The position numbers were made by a program, and so were the translations under genes. A stretch of DNA of 64,000 nt from Opitutales bacterium (lineage in GTDB: Bacteria > Verrucomicrobiota > Verrucomicrobiia > Opitutales > Intestinicryptomonadaceae). Positions 1-8,639 of the stretch are shown piece after piece (position 1 is the first letter of the stretch; each line of letters starts with the position of its first letter). The DNA lies in contig SUVP01000003.1 in the NCBI GenBank assembly GCA_015061945.1, forward strand, positions 186,001-250,000, written 5' to 3'. Under the pieces are notes generated by a model, which searched no databases, was not told the origin of the DNA, and was given only the letters and a program-made list of their open reading frames with translations.

Positions 1-630
1 AAATCGGGAATGAAGGGCGGTGGAAGTGTCCAAATTACACTTGCGTGGGGTTTGGCAGTTCTCATTCCAGTGATAATTTTCGCAGATTCTTCAGGAGCAT
101 TGTTTAACCCAGCACTCGCAGTTGCACTCGCTTCCGAAGGCTCGCTTGCGTGGAGTTTAGTTCCAGTGTATATCGTTGCAGAAATCATCGGTGCATTTAT
201 CGGAGGCGTGATTGTCTATGTTTTGTTCAAGGCTCAATTCGACGCAACAGAAGATTCAGGCTTGAAACTGGGCGTGTTCGCAACACGTCCAGCAGTCCCA
301 AATGTACCATTGAATTTCTTGAGCGAACTTGTAGGCACGTTTATTTTGATGTTTACAATTAAAGGAATCGGACATGCTGTCGGTATTTCAGGTGGAATGG
401 ATAAAATATTTGTGTTCGCACTGATTGTGTCAATCGGTATGTCATTAGGTGGATTGACAGGCTATGCAATCAATCCGGCGCGCGACTTCGGACCACGTCT
501 TGCACACGCACTCTTGCCGATAAAAGGCAAGGGGACATCCAACTGGGGCTACGCATGGATTCCGATTATCGCTCCAACAATCGGGGCACTTCTCGCAGTA
601 GGATTATTCAACATCATTCCTTGGAAGTAA
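1..630 (+). CDS. Aquaporin / glycerol facilitator (MIP family), 5' end cut by window
   Basis: The frame is open from base 1 (K-S-G before the first Met at base 10), so the gene begins upstream and only the last 209 residues are visible. MIP-family channel for water or glycerol in the inner membrane. Both half-pore NPA signatures are seen: NPALAVAL early in the fragment and NPARDFGPRLAHALLP near the C-terminus. The Asp after the second NPA (NPARD) is typical of the glycerol-facilitator (GlpF) branch rather than strict water channels, but the selectivity filter cannot be fully judged without the N-terminal part. Several hydrophobic helices lie between the motifs. Whether it transports glycerol or water is inference. 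Confidence 0.93.
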   Translation, partial: KSGMKGGGSVQITLAWGLAVLIPVIIFADSSGALFNPALAVALASEGSLAWSLVPVYIVAEIIGAFIGGVIVYVLFKAQFDATEDSGLKLGVFATRPAVPNVPLNFLSELVGTFILMFTIKGIGHAVGISGGMDKIFVFALIVSIGMSLGGLTGYAINPARDFGPRLAHALLPIKGKGTSNWGYAWIPIIAPTIGALLAVGLFNIIPWK

Positions 631-712
631 TCGCATATTGCAGTGTATAAAGCTTCTCGTTCATCGTCAAAGATAGTGGGATGACTAAAGAAAGATATAA
701 AAGCGATAGGGT

Positions 713-740
713 AAAAAAATAAGAGCCTAAATAGGCTCTT
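713..740 (-). terminator. Rho-independent terminator of tRNA-Pro
   Basis: Perfect 9-bp inverted repeat AAGAGCCTA/TAGGCTCTT with a two-base loop at 721-740. Read on the minus strand it is followed by ATTTTTTT (713-720). It lies just downstream of the minus-strand tRNA-Pro gene. Confidence 0.8.
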
Positions 741-766
741 GATTAAAGTTTAAAACATCAAAATTA

Positions 767-840
767 TCGGGCCACCGAGAGTCGAACTCGGGACCTCTTG
801 CACCCCATGCAAGCGCGCTACCAGACTGCGCTATGGCCCG
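767..840 (-). tRNA. tRNA-Pro (anticodon GGG)
   Basis: Minus-strand cloverleaf with acceptor stem CGGGCCA/TGGCCCG, T-loop GTTCGACTC and anticodon stem CTTGC/GCAAG around the loop ATGGGGT, which gives anticodon GGG (proline). The discriminator base is A. No CCA is encoded; the following bases are TAAT. Confidence 0.96.
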
Positions 841-903
841 TTGTTTATTGAAAAAATAAAGCTACTTTCTTTTACTCTCTTTGCAAGTTTTTTTTGTACT
901 TAT

Positions 904-2028
904 TTAGTACAACATTTTGTAGAATCGGGCAACTCGCTTTGTTATTGAAGTCAACGCTTGGGCTGGTGTGATTCCAAGTCTGTCGCAGTATTCTTCGATT
1001 CCTATCGAAAGCCCACCATTTTCGCCAACGATAATTGCTTCGTCGCCAACTTGGATTTCATCAAAATCGCTGACATCAATCGTCGCTTGGTCCATCGAAA
1101 CTCGACCGATGACATTCGCTTTTTTTCCACGAATTATTACACTCATTTTTTCGCTTGAATCTCGTGGAACGCCGTCGCCGTAGCCGACCGAAAGCAATGC
1201 AACTTTTGTATCTTTTTCAAGCGTGTATGTTCTGCCGTAGCCAACAGTCGCTCCCTTTGGCAAATTCTTGATTTGGCTGACCGATGTCCTGAAAGTCAAA
1301 ACGTGTTCTGGCTCAAAACCCTTTAATATCGACTTTTCCGACGGTTTCATCCCAAACAAAACAAGCCCAGCACGCAACGCACAATCAAACGGAATTTGCG
1401 AGATATCGCAGACATCGCTGTGATGCAAATAAATCTTTTTTTCTTTTGAATCTATTTTTTCTTTGGCGTGTTTTAGAAATTGTATGTCTGCATTTGCTCC
1501 TTCATTTGGGGCACCTGTACCTGTCCCTAAAAGGCACAATGCTTCGAGATTTAAATATTTTGATTCAAGCAGTGCATCGAGCATAAGTTCGGCTTCGCTC
1601 GCCGACGGAAGTGTGCAATCGGTTGTAGGTACACGCATATGAACATTTATCGATGTGTCGAGTTCTTCAGCGATTTTTTCAAAACGCTTGAGTTCTTCAA
1701 GGCTTGCCAAAACGGGCGTTAGCGAGTTTTCAAAATATGCACGCTCCTCGCCTGCTAACGATGAGGACATCACAATAACACGCCAGCCCGAACCGACCTC
1801 ACGAACTTGTACGCCTTCAGAAACATTTGTAACTGCGAATGCGTCGGCTCCGCTCAACATCAGACGCACGACCGACGCAGATACGCCATATCCGAATGCG
1901 TCGGCTGAGACCAACGCAATGTATCCACGTGTTTTAGGCATAAAAAATCTGAGCTTACCCAAGTTGCGTTCTAACGCACATAGGTCAATTCTAACAGAGC
2001 ATCTTAAATGTGTGCTTGAGCCTTCCAT
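904..2028 (-). CDS. Alanine racemase family protein lacking the PLP-binding lysine
   Basis: Fold-type III PLP racemase relative of about 374 residues, the usual Alr length. The N-terminal signature that should read V-K-A-[DN]-A-[YF]-G-[HY]-G reads ALVSADAFGYG: the Schiff-base Lys is Ser41 (codon TCA at 1908-1906). The usual [KR]-[IM]-D-T-G-M-x-R-L-G stretch is degraded to RVPTTDCTLPS, removing the carboxylate-binding Arg. Other landmarks remain: CALRAGLVLFG (the pyridine-contacting Arg region), SVGYGDGVPR (second catalytic Tyr) and VIGRVSMDQ. Without the lysine it is unlikely to be an active racemase, although the frame is intact. The ATG at 2028 fits the family N-terminus; a longer frame to 2097 would lie inside tsaB. 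It overlaps the tsaB 3' end by 25 bases. Possible roles are a pseudoenzyme or a regulator; this is inference. Confidence 0.85.
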   Translation of the reverse strand: MEGSSTHLRCSVRIDLCALERNLGKLRFFMPKTRGYIALVSADAFGYGVSASVVRLMLSGADAFAVTNVSEGVQVREVGSGWRVIVMSSSLAGEERAYFENSLTPVLASLEELKRFEKIAEELDTSINVHMRVPTTDCTLPSASEAELMLDALLESKYLNLEALCLLGTGTGAPNEGANADIQFLKHAKEKIDSKEKKIYLHHSDVCDISQIPFDCALRAGLVLFGMKPSEKSILKGFEPEHVLTFRTSVSQIKNLPKGATVGYGRTYTLEKDTKVALLSVGYGDGVPRDSSEKMSVIIRGKKANVIGRVSMDQATIDVSDFDEIQVGDEAIIVGENGGLSIGIEEYCDRLGITPAQALTSITKRVARFYKMLY

Positions 2029-2645
2029 TTTACATATTCTCTTTTTGTTAACGATTTTGCGTCGGGTGGCATATCGCAAGGCGAGAGAAGCTCGCAATGT
2101 TGTTGCAGTGTCTCAAAAATTTGTGCAGGCGATGGTTGCACTTCTTCAAATTCCGACAATTCTTTTGGTAAAATTTTTCGCTGTTTTAAAATATATTTTT
2201 TATCTTCTGCCGAGTTATCGATTTCTGAAATTTCAATTTCTTTTTGTTCGATAATATCGCCATTTGCAAAATTAACAATATTCGCAAAACCTTTTCGCGA
2301 TGGCGTGAAAAGCGAGAATTTATCGGGCGTTGCGGGGATACTTGCAACTGCAAAACTTGCAACTTTCATAGAATCCCACTCGAGAACTTTTGCGTTGTGA
2401 AGCTTTGCGAGTGTCGATGCAAATACGCTTGCAAAACGTTCGCCCAACATCGACCCAGGACCTGTACAGATTGCGTAATTTTCGATTTTAGAAAAATCTG
2501 AACATATCTCAGACATCGCTTGCGAAACAGTTTCGAGGGCAGGGGCAGTTGTTGTAAGCTCTTTTGCGAGTTGATTATTTTCAACAAACGCAAGCTTGAC
2601 GTTGTCGCCACTGGCATCAATTATTAGTGTAGGTTTGCTAAACAT
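2004..2645 (-). CDS. tsaB: tRNA threonylcarbamoyladenosine biosynthesis protein TsaB
   Basis: ASKHA-fold partner of TsaD and TsaE in forming t6A37 on ANN-decoding tRNAs. Seen: N-terminal LIIDASGDNVKLAFVE (the ASKHA phosphate-1-like strand), the family motif CTGPGSMLGERFAS (usually GPGSFTGLR), and a C-terminal LTKREYVKW that fits the usual xPxYxR ending. Length of 213 residues is normal. The ATG at 2645 gives the family start; a longer frame to 2678 would run into rpoN. The start codon lies one base from the rpoN stop, so translation is probably coupled. Divergent in its middle, as is common for TsaB. Confidence 0.88.
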   Translation of the reverse strand: MFSKPTLIIDASGDNVKLAFVENNQLAKELTTTAPALETVSQAMSEICSDFSKIENYAICTGPGSMLGERFASVFASTLAKLHNAKVLEWDSMKVASFAVASIPATPDKFSLFTPSRKGFANIVNFANGDIIEQKEIEISEIDNSAEDKKYILKQRKILPKELSEFEEVQPSPAQIFETLQQHCELLSPCDMPPDAKSLTKREYVKWKAQAHI

Positions 2646-2646
2646 T

Positions 2647-4020
2647 TTAATAACGCTTTCGTAAATTTTTTGGAGCAATCCCCAACTCTTCTCGATATTT
2701 TGCGACAGTTCGTCGGGCGATTGTTATACCTTCGCTCGATAGTATTTCTGCGATTTTAGAATCGCTCAATGGCGAGCGTGTCGATTCATCTTCAATCATC
2801 TGTGCGATTTTATTTTTAATCGATTTGCTCGATATATTTTCGCCTGATTCTGATTCATATCCACCGCTAAAAAATATCTTTAATGGGAAAAGTCCGAATG
2901 GTGTTTGGGCGTATTTTTCGGCTATTGCACGTCCGACTGTGGTTGCGTGTATATCGAGCAAGTCGGCAATATCTTGCATAGTCATCGGCTTTAGAGCATC
3001 GATTCCATTTTCAAAAAAATCTTGTTGTTTTGCGAGTATTGCGTTGGCGATTTTCTGAAGCGTTTTTTGTCGCATCTCGATTGCGTCCATAATCAACTTG
3101 CCGTCGCGAATTTTTTCTTTGATATATGCTTGTTCTTCTGCACGAAGTTTTCCGAGCATTGCCATTTTGCGATACTCTTGGTTTATCTGCAAGCGTGGAT
3201 AGTTTTCACGCGAGAGTTCTGCGACCCAATCGCCGTCGGGAGTTTGCGAAAATATTATATCGGGCAAAATGTATGATTCAGCTTGATTTTCAAAATCAGA
3301 CGCTGGTGATGTTTTGAGTTTTGCAATTTCAGCGATTGCATTTTCAACATCAGCCGTACTGCGATTTTCTATTTTTGCGATGTCTTCAACCTTGCGTTTC
3401 ATCAAGAGGTTGTAGTGCAATTCCAAAATTCTATATGCAAGACTATTGCCGAGTTGCTTGTGTTCGAGTTGAAGCATAAGCGAGTCTCTCATATCGAATG
3501 CACCAATTCCCGACGGTTCGCTTTCTCGCAAAAGTTCGAGAGCTTCGTTGATTGATTTTTCGTCAAAACCATTTGCTTTTGCGTTTGCGATTGCATCGGG
3601 TAAGAGGAAACCACGTTCATCGAGCGAGCCAGTTAGGTTCACAAACGCCTTTGCGACATTCTCATTTTTTGCGTCGAGATTTGCTTCGGTCAACAGATAT
3701 TCTTGAAGCGACAATTTGTCGGGGATTGAATTTAAGACAAAATCTTTTGTTTTTTGTGCGTCATTATTTTGTTGTGCCGAGCTTTGCGTGTCATCGTCGA
3801 AATCGTCGTCGGGGAATGGATTTTCGCCGATTGTCTGCGGACGTTCCGATTTATCGACATTTGACAATTCTTCAAGGAGAGGATTTGTGTTGAGTTCGGC
3901 GTCGACAATATCACGCAACTCAAGGGCACCAGCCTGTAATATTTCCAGACTGCGTTTGAGTTGAGGCGTGATAGCAAGCGATTGATCTTGCCTTAATGAT
4001 TGTTTAAATTCTGTCGACAT
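2647..4020 (-). CDS. rpoN: RNA polymerase sigma-54 factor RpoN
   Basis: Sigma-54 directs polymerase to -24/-12 promoters and needs AAA+ enhancer-binding activators. Seen: Gln/Leu-rich activator-interacting region I at residues 1-50 (QSLAITPQLKRSLEILQ), an acidic region II (about 60-90), the core-binding domain, and at the very C-terminus the RpoN box ARRTVAKYRE (435-444), which reads the -24 element. Its 457 residues are normal. First gene of the minus-strand rpoN-tsaB-alr group. An independent start of transcription is likely because a terminator for the upstream gene lies at 4066-4100. No activator gene is seen in this window. Confidence 0.97.
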   Translation of the reverse strand: MSTEFKQSLRQDQSLAITPQLKRSLEILQAGALELRDIVDAELNTNPLLEELSNVDKSERPQTIGENPFPDDDFDDDTQSSAQQNNDAQKTKDFVLNSIPDKLSLQEYLLTEANLDAKNENVAKAFVNLTGSLDERGFLLPDAIANAKANGFDEKSINEALELLRESEPSGIGAFDMRDSLMLQLEHKQLGNSLAYRILELHYNLLMKRKVEDIAKIENRSTADVENAIAEIAKLKTSPASDFENQAESYILPDIIFSQTPDGDWVAELSRENYPRLQINQEYRKMAMLGKLRAEEQAYIKEKIRDGKLIMDAIEMRQKTLQKIANAILAKQQDFFENGIDALKPMTMQDIADLLDIHATTVGRAIAEKYAQTPFGLFPLKIFFSGGYESESGENISSKSIKNKIAQMIEDESTRSPLSDSKIAEILSSEGITIARRTVAKYREELGIAPKNLRKRY

Positions 4021-4065
4021 TTTCTTATATCAATAATCACTTCCTTTATTTTTCTTACAAGTAGA

Positions 4066-4100
4066 AAATAAAAAAAACGCCCGAATTTTTTTCGGACGTC
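4066..4100 (-). terminator. Terminator after the GHKL-ATPase gene
   Basis: Hairpin ACGcCCGAA / TTCGGaCGT (one internal mismatch) at 4077-4099. On the minus strand it is followed by TTTTTTTT (4070-4077). It separates the large AT-rich gene from rpoN. Confidence 0.75.
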
Positions 4101-4112
4101 TTTTTGAATTTA

Positions 4113-7100
4113 TTAATATACATTAGGTTTTAATTCAATTTTCCAATTCATTGGATATGCTTTAAATTTAGAATTGTTGTAAAAGTCGTCTTCATTTATG
4201 TATTTGAAAAAATTGGGTATAGAATGAATTGACTTATCTGAATTAGATACAAGAGTTAACTCATAACATCCTTGTTTACTGTATTCTTCCCCAACTTTTC
4301 GCTCGTTATCACTTAAATAAAAATAATTTTTATTAAATGTTTTTATTTCTACGAATATTTTTTTCCCATTTTCATTTTCATATGTTAGATCATATCCATA
4401 TCCGTCACTATTTTGGTCGCGTGATATTTTTTGTACATTAGTGTATATTTTCTTGTATTCATTGAATACAATATCTTCATTCAAATTTCCTATTTCATTA
4501 TTTCTTGCATTGTTTTTTTGTGCGTTTCCAATGTGCTTTCTTTGTATATTATTTTTATTATGTTGTATATTCTTTTCTGATGTAATATGCAAAGGAATGA
4601 TTTTATATGAATTCTCTTTTATGTAATCTATTTTATTTTTTTCTATAGGGGTGATTGTTGTAAAATATAAACAGCTTTTTTCGCTTTCATTTAGGGTATA
4701 CCCATATGGTAAATTAGAATTAGATTCGTTTTCTTTACGTAATTCTTCGACTTCAATGATATTTTCAACCATTTGTAATTCAAGATTCCAAAATTGTTTT
4801 CTAAATTCTTCTTTAACTATTTCACGATAATCAACTATTAACGTTTTATCGTAATAATCATGTTTATCTTCTATACAATTTATTATATTTTGATAGTTGT
4901 CAATGTATCGCAGGTATTCTGTATATTTTTTGTTTTTCTCGCAGTGCTTCCATAATATATGTTTTGCGAGATCCTTATGTTCGGAGACAAAAGATTCTAA
5001 TTCTTTTTGATGGTAACTATATAATTTTAGTTTTTCGTTAGATATTTCATTGAAATCATTTAATGTAATATTATATTTTTTTATAATATCTATAATTTTT
5101 ATAGTTTCGTTAAGTCTCGTTGATTGTAATTGAGAATTAATAAATTCTTTTTCATTATTATCTTTTATTTTATCTAAAAGTTTACTTTTTAAGCACTCTA
5201 TTCTTTCTTCTGATTTGTTTTTTAATTTTAATAATCTGAATGATTCTTCCAAAATATCCCCGTAATTTTCTGGATCAATGAATTTATCTTTTGAGGTTAT
5301 AAAGCTTTCAAATAGAAGTTTATCTTCTTTCTTTGAGGTTAATTTAAATAATAATGTGTAAACATAATATAATGTATTTGAAGATATTTTATTATGATCA
5401 GATGTGCTAATGCAAAAAGTACTATTATTTATTTGCAGAATATCGTTTTCTTGCGTGAAATATATATTATCGTCTATTTTATATTTTGAATAATTGTCAA
5501 TTATCTTTATTGTCAGATTTTGAATCTTGTTTGCAACTTCCTGCTTCTTATCTTCTTGGAATAATTCACTTCTTAATAATCTAAATGCTAATATATAAGG
5601 TTTTAGATCATCTATTAATATATAAGGCAATGTTTTTTGTTTTGGGGATAATTCAATTTTGCTGGTGAATTCTTTAATATTAAAAAAGTCAATAATATCT
5701 TTTGTCTTACATCTTTCTTGTGGGAAATCTAAAATATTTATCTCTTTTTGAATGCTTGCTGGCAATGGATTTCTAACTAAGTATACATCATTCTTATCTA
5801 CATATTTATTAGATTTTGTGTATAATTTAAAATTACCAAAAATTGGTTCTCTATTTTTTGTAAAATTATAAACTGCATCTGTATAAATTTCATTAGAATG
5901 TTTGCCATCAGGAAGGATTTGATCTAATTTTTTGATTATATCCGACAGATAATCTTGCGAGAAATCACTTATATCTGATGTTGCACCAACTTTTTTCAGT
6001 AAATTGTGTTTATCTTCCTTATTTATATCTTTTAATATTTCATCTTCTATATTAAAACTAGATAATTCTGGATGATTTTTATTTATAGCATTGGCATATG
6101 CTTTATCTAAGAGATAATTATTAAAGTTCTTTGATTTTCTTATTTGATATGCGATGAAGGTTGGAATCGTTTTCCATTCACTATTTTTCCAACCTCCTCT
6201 TTCTCCTTTATAAGTTAGGTGAAATGCCTTGTTTTCTAATTCACCTTTGAGTTCTTCTATTTCGTTTATTAAAAAAATGATATGTTCAGGTTTTATTTTT
6301 TCTAATAAATTCTTGTCAAGTTCTTTAACAGGGTTTTTATGAGAATCAAAACAAATGTACCAAATTTTTTCGGTTGATTCTGTATTTAAATTTAATTTAT
6401 CTGCTATATATTTACCATATTCATTGTGTATATTGAATTCTATTTGATTTCTTCCTTGATACGGTTTTTTTTCGGAAATCTTCAAATATACGTTTATTTT
6501 TAGTTCTTTTAAGAATTCTTGAATATCTTTTTTGTTTTGTTTTCTTAGACTATTGGTAATTTTTATATAATCTCCTTGTGTACGAATATTCCCAAAAATT
6601 AAATTTTCGTGTTTTGAAATGGGAAAGTCTTTGGTTAAATATACTTCGTCTATATATGACAATGTGTTTGCATTTGTTGTTACAGGTACACGTACATTTG
6701 GAAGAGAAAAACGAGATTTGATAGATGTTTTGCTGTATACATAGTATAGAAACTCAAACATTTGATCTATAATATTACGATCACTTCGGGTTAAACGTTC
6801 TCCCTTTTTTTTGTTTATTTTTTTATTTGCTATATTAATTATAACTTTTAAAAATTCACTTTTTTCGTAAACAGAGATATTGTCTCCAAATATTTTAGAA
6901 TCTTTCAGTTTTTTGGCTAACTCTCTGCCCGGTGTTTCTTCTTCTTCTAATTTAAATATTTTTATCAGATATGTGTATAGTTTTTTGTTTAAAATTTTAA
7001 TTTCTTTGTCCGCGTATTCTGGAAGATTTTTATCTATTTTACTTATGAAAATATGAGTATTTTCTTTTATTGGTTCATTGTTTTTATCTAATAAAATAGG

Positions 7101-8534
7101 TATGAATATGCCTTGATCTTTATAAAGTTCTTCTGTTATCAGTAGATATATTAATTTAGATAAATTCTCATTAGACAAACCTTCTGAAATTTTGCATATT
7201 TTATTTACAAAAGTGTCATCGTCATACCTATTCCATACGTCTATTTCATCTTCAGTGTCGTATGGTTTTATGTGTTCAGAAAAATATTGTATCGTATCGG
7301 GATTTTCTAATAAAAAACCTGCAAACGAATTTCCGTAATTTTTTATCTCATCTTGAGATCTATATTTATTATCTACGCAAGGATATATTTTTGCAGTATT
7401 TGCGATTTCTTCTAATTTGGCATAGAATCCCAGTTTTTCTAGGTTGTCATAAGGAAAAATATCTTTGGTGCCAATAATCATATTATAGGCATCCCAGTTT
7501 GATTCTTTGTTATCGGTGCGTTTAATTATTTCTTTAGATAATAAATTTAATATTTTTAATATTATAAATTCATTTTCTTTTTCTTTATCATTAACAATAT
7601 CATTTCTATCTGCTGTTAAATTAAATCGACCATGTATAATTAATGGTAGGTCAAATTTTATATTGGTTGGCAGATAAGAAAATATATGCCGATGTTCCTC
7701 CGGTAATTCCCCGTTTAATGGATAAGCTATACCTATTTCTATTTCTTTTTTATAATATTTTATTTTTTCTTTTTTTATATACCAATCTTGAACTATTTCT
7801 TCTTCTGAGTCAGAAAGGTTGTAAGTGTTTTCTGTAAGCTTTTCTTTTTTTATTGTTCTTGTTTGAGTGCCATCGGATATTACAATCGTCCTTATCTTTT
7901 TTAGGAATAAAAGTAAATAACACGATAGATCCGTTAATTCGTTGCGTAAATCATTTTCACACTCTTTTTTTACAACTATTGTAATTTTTGTAGTGAAAGA
8001 GTTTGATTGATTTGATTTTCTACAATTAGGTAACAAAAGAAGAGGGATTTTATTTATATTATTTCGGATATCATCGTTTTTTTCTATTTTATCTCTATAT
8101 TTTTCATAGAAAATTTTTCGATTTTCTTCTTTAAATTCAATAATTATATCGTTAGAACATATTGTTATATCATTTGTAACATTGAGTAGCGATCGAAACC
8201 CCAAACCTTTTTCGCCAATATTTTCGCTTCCTGTTTTTGATGATAAATCTGTATAAATTAACGATCTAAATCCTTCATTTGAAAAAGGATTTCCTCCATT
8301 TATAAAGGACATTAATGTGTTATTGTTTTTATCTTTTTCAATTTTTATATGGAGATAATCAGATTGTGCGTCATCCGCATTTTGAAGCATTTCAAGAAAG
8401 ATTCTTCCATTGTATGAATCTATAGTTCCTTTTGTTCTATTTATTTCTTGAATCAGTGGATTGTGATCGAAAAAGATAGCATCATATCTTTTATTTAAAA
8501 TATTTTCTATTTCTTTTATGTTCAAATTATTCAT
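4113..8534 (-). CDS. Large GHKL (sacsin/Hsp90-like) ATPase with C-terminal NOV_C/DUF3883 nuclease-like domain
   Basis: About 1473 residues. The N-terminus is a GHKL ATPase: N-box FLEMLQNADDA (E48, N52, D54), G1 box INGGNPFSNEGFRSL (about 79-92) and G2 box IGEKGLGFRSL (107-116), as in sacsin and plant NO VEIN proteins. A long Lys/Asn/Ile-rich middle of unrecognised sequence follows. The last 125 residues match the NOV_C (DUF3883) pattern, which looks like a PD-(D/E)XK nuclease fold: GNLNEDIVFNEY, then GYD (D1382), VEIKT (E1396, K1398) and the FYLSDNE motif. Proteins of this build are often found near restriction and defence genes, so an anti-phage role is plausible but not shown. Base composition is far more AT-rich than its neighbours and it sits alone between two terminators, suggesting acquisition. 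ATG at 8534 chosen; ATG 8567 adds a hydrophobic stretch, and TTG 8579 is possible. Confidence 0.82.
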   Translation of the reverse strand: MNNLNIKEIENILNKRYDAIFFDHNPLIQEINRTKGTIDSYNGRIFLEMLQNADDAQSDYLHIKIEKDKNNNTLMSFINGGNPFSNEGFRSLIYTDLSSKTGSENIGEKGLGFRSLLNVTNDITICSNDIIIEFKEENRKIFYEKYRDKIEKNDDIRNNINKIPLLLLPNCRKSNQSNSFTTKITIVVKKECENDLRNELTDLSCYLLLFLKKIRTIVISDGTQTRTIKKEKLTENTYNLSDSEEEIVQDWYIKKEKIKYYKKEIEIGIAYPLNGELPEEHRHIFSYLPTNIKFDLPLIIHGRFNLTADRNDIVNDKEKENEFIILKILNLLSKEIIKRTDNKESNWDAYNMIIGTKDIFPYDNLEKLGFYAKLEEIANTAKIYPCVDNKYRSQDEIKNYGNSFAGFLLENPDTIQYFSEHIKPYDTEDEIDVWNRYDDDTFVNKICKISEGLSNENLSKLIYLLITEELYKDQGIFIPILLDKNNEPIKENTHIFISKIDKNLPEYADKEIKILNKKLYTYLIKIFKLEEEETPGRELAKKLKDSKIFGDNISVYEKSEFLKVIINIANKKINKKKGERLTRSDRNIIDQMFEFLYYVYSKTSIKSRFSLPNVRVPVTTNANTLSYIDEVYLTKDFPISKHENLIFGNIRTQGDYIKITNSLRKQNKKDIQEFLKELKINVYLKISEKKPYQGRNQIEFNIHNEYGKYIADKLNLNTESTEKIWYICFDSHKNPVKELDKNLLEKIKPEHIIFLINEIEELKGELENKAFHLTYKGERGGWKNSEWKTIPTFIAYQIRKSKNFNNYLLDKAYANAINKNHPELSSFNIEDEILKDINKEDKHNLLKKVGATSDISDFSQDYLSDIIKKLDQILPDGKHSNEIYTDAVYNFTKNREPIFGNFKLYTKSNKYVDKNDVYLVRNPLPASIQKEINILDFPQERCKTKDIIDFFNIKEFTSKIELSPKQKTLPYILIDDLKPYILAFRLLRSELFQEDKKQEVANKIQNLTIKIIDNYSKYKIDDNIYFTQENDILQINNSTFCISTSDHNKISSNTLYYVYTLLFKLTSKKEDKLLFESFITSKDKFIDPENYGDILEESFRLLKLKNKSEERIECLKSKLLDKIKDNNEKEFINSQLQSTRLNETIKIIDIIKKYNITLNDFNEISNEKLKLYSYHQKELESFVSEHKDLAKHILWKHCEKNKKYTEYLRYIDNYQNIINCIEDKHDYYDKTLIVDYREIVKEEFRKQFWNLELQMVENIIEVEELRKENESNSNLPYGYTLNESEKSCLYFTTITPIEKNKIDYIKENSYKIIPLHITSEKNIQHNKNNIQRKHIGNAQKNNARNNEIGNLNEDIVFNEYKKIYTNVQKISRDQNSDGYGYDLTYENENGKKIFVEIKTFNKNYFYLSDNERKVGEEYSKQGCYELTLVSNSDKSIHSIPNFFKYINEDDFYNNSKFKAYPMNWKIELKPNVY

Positions 8535-8597
8535 AATAATATATACTAAATATTGGCAAATAATCATAATCAAATTCAAAATCTTGTAAAGGTAATA

Positions 8598-8630
8598 AAA
8601 AATGAGGTAGTATTCTACCTCATTTTTTAT
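8598..8630. terminator. Bidirectional hairpin terminator
   Basis: Perfect 10-bp stem AATGAGGTAG/CTACCTCATT around TATT (8601-8624), flanked by T-runs on both strands. On the minus strand it ends the ADP-ribosylglycohydrolase transcript (stop at 8640) and insulates the large ATPase gene. Confidence 0.82.
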
Positions 8631-8639
8631 TGCCTATTT

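Noticed and set aside
10-630. Treating the aquaporin Met at base 10 as its start
   Set aside because: The frame is open to base 1 and the MIP fold needs the missing N-terminal helix.
1655-2254. Long plus-strand frame of 199 codons across alr and tsaB
   Set aside because: Shadow of two well-supported minus-strand genes; its product has no family features.
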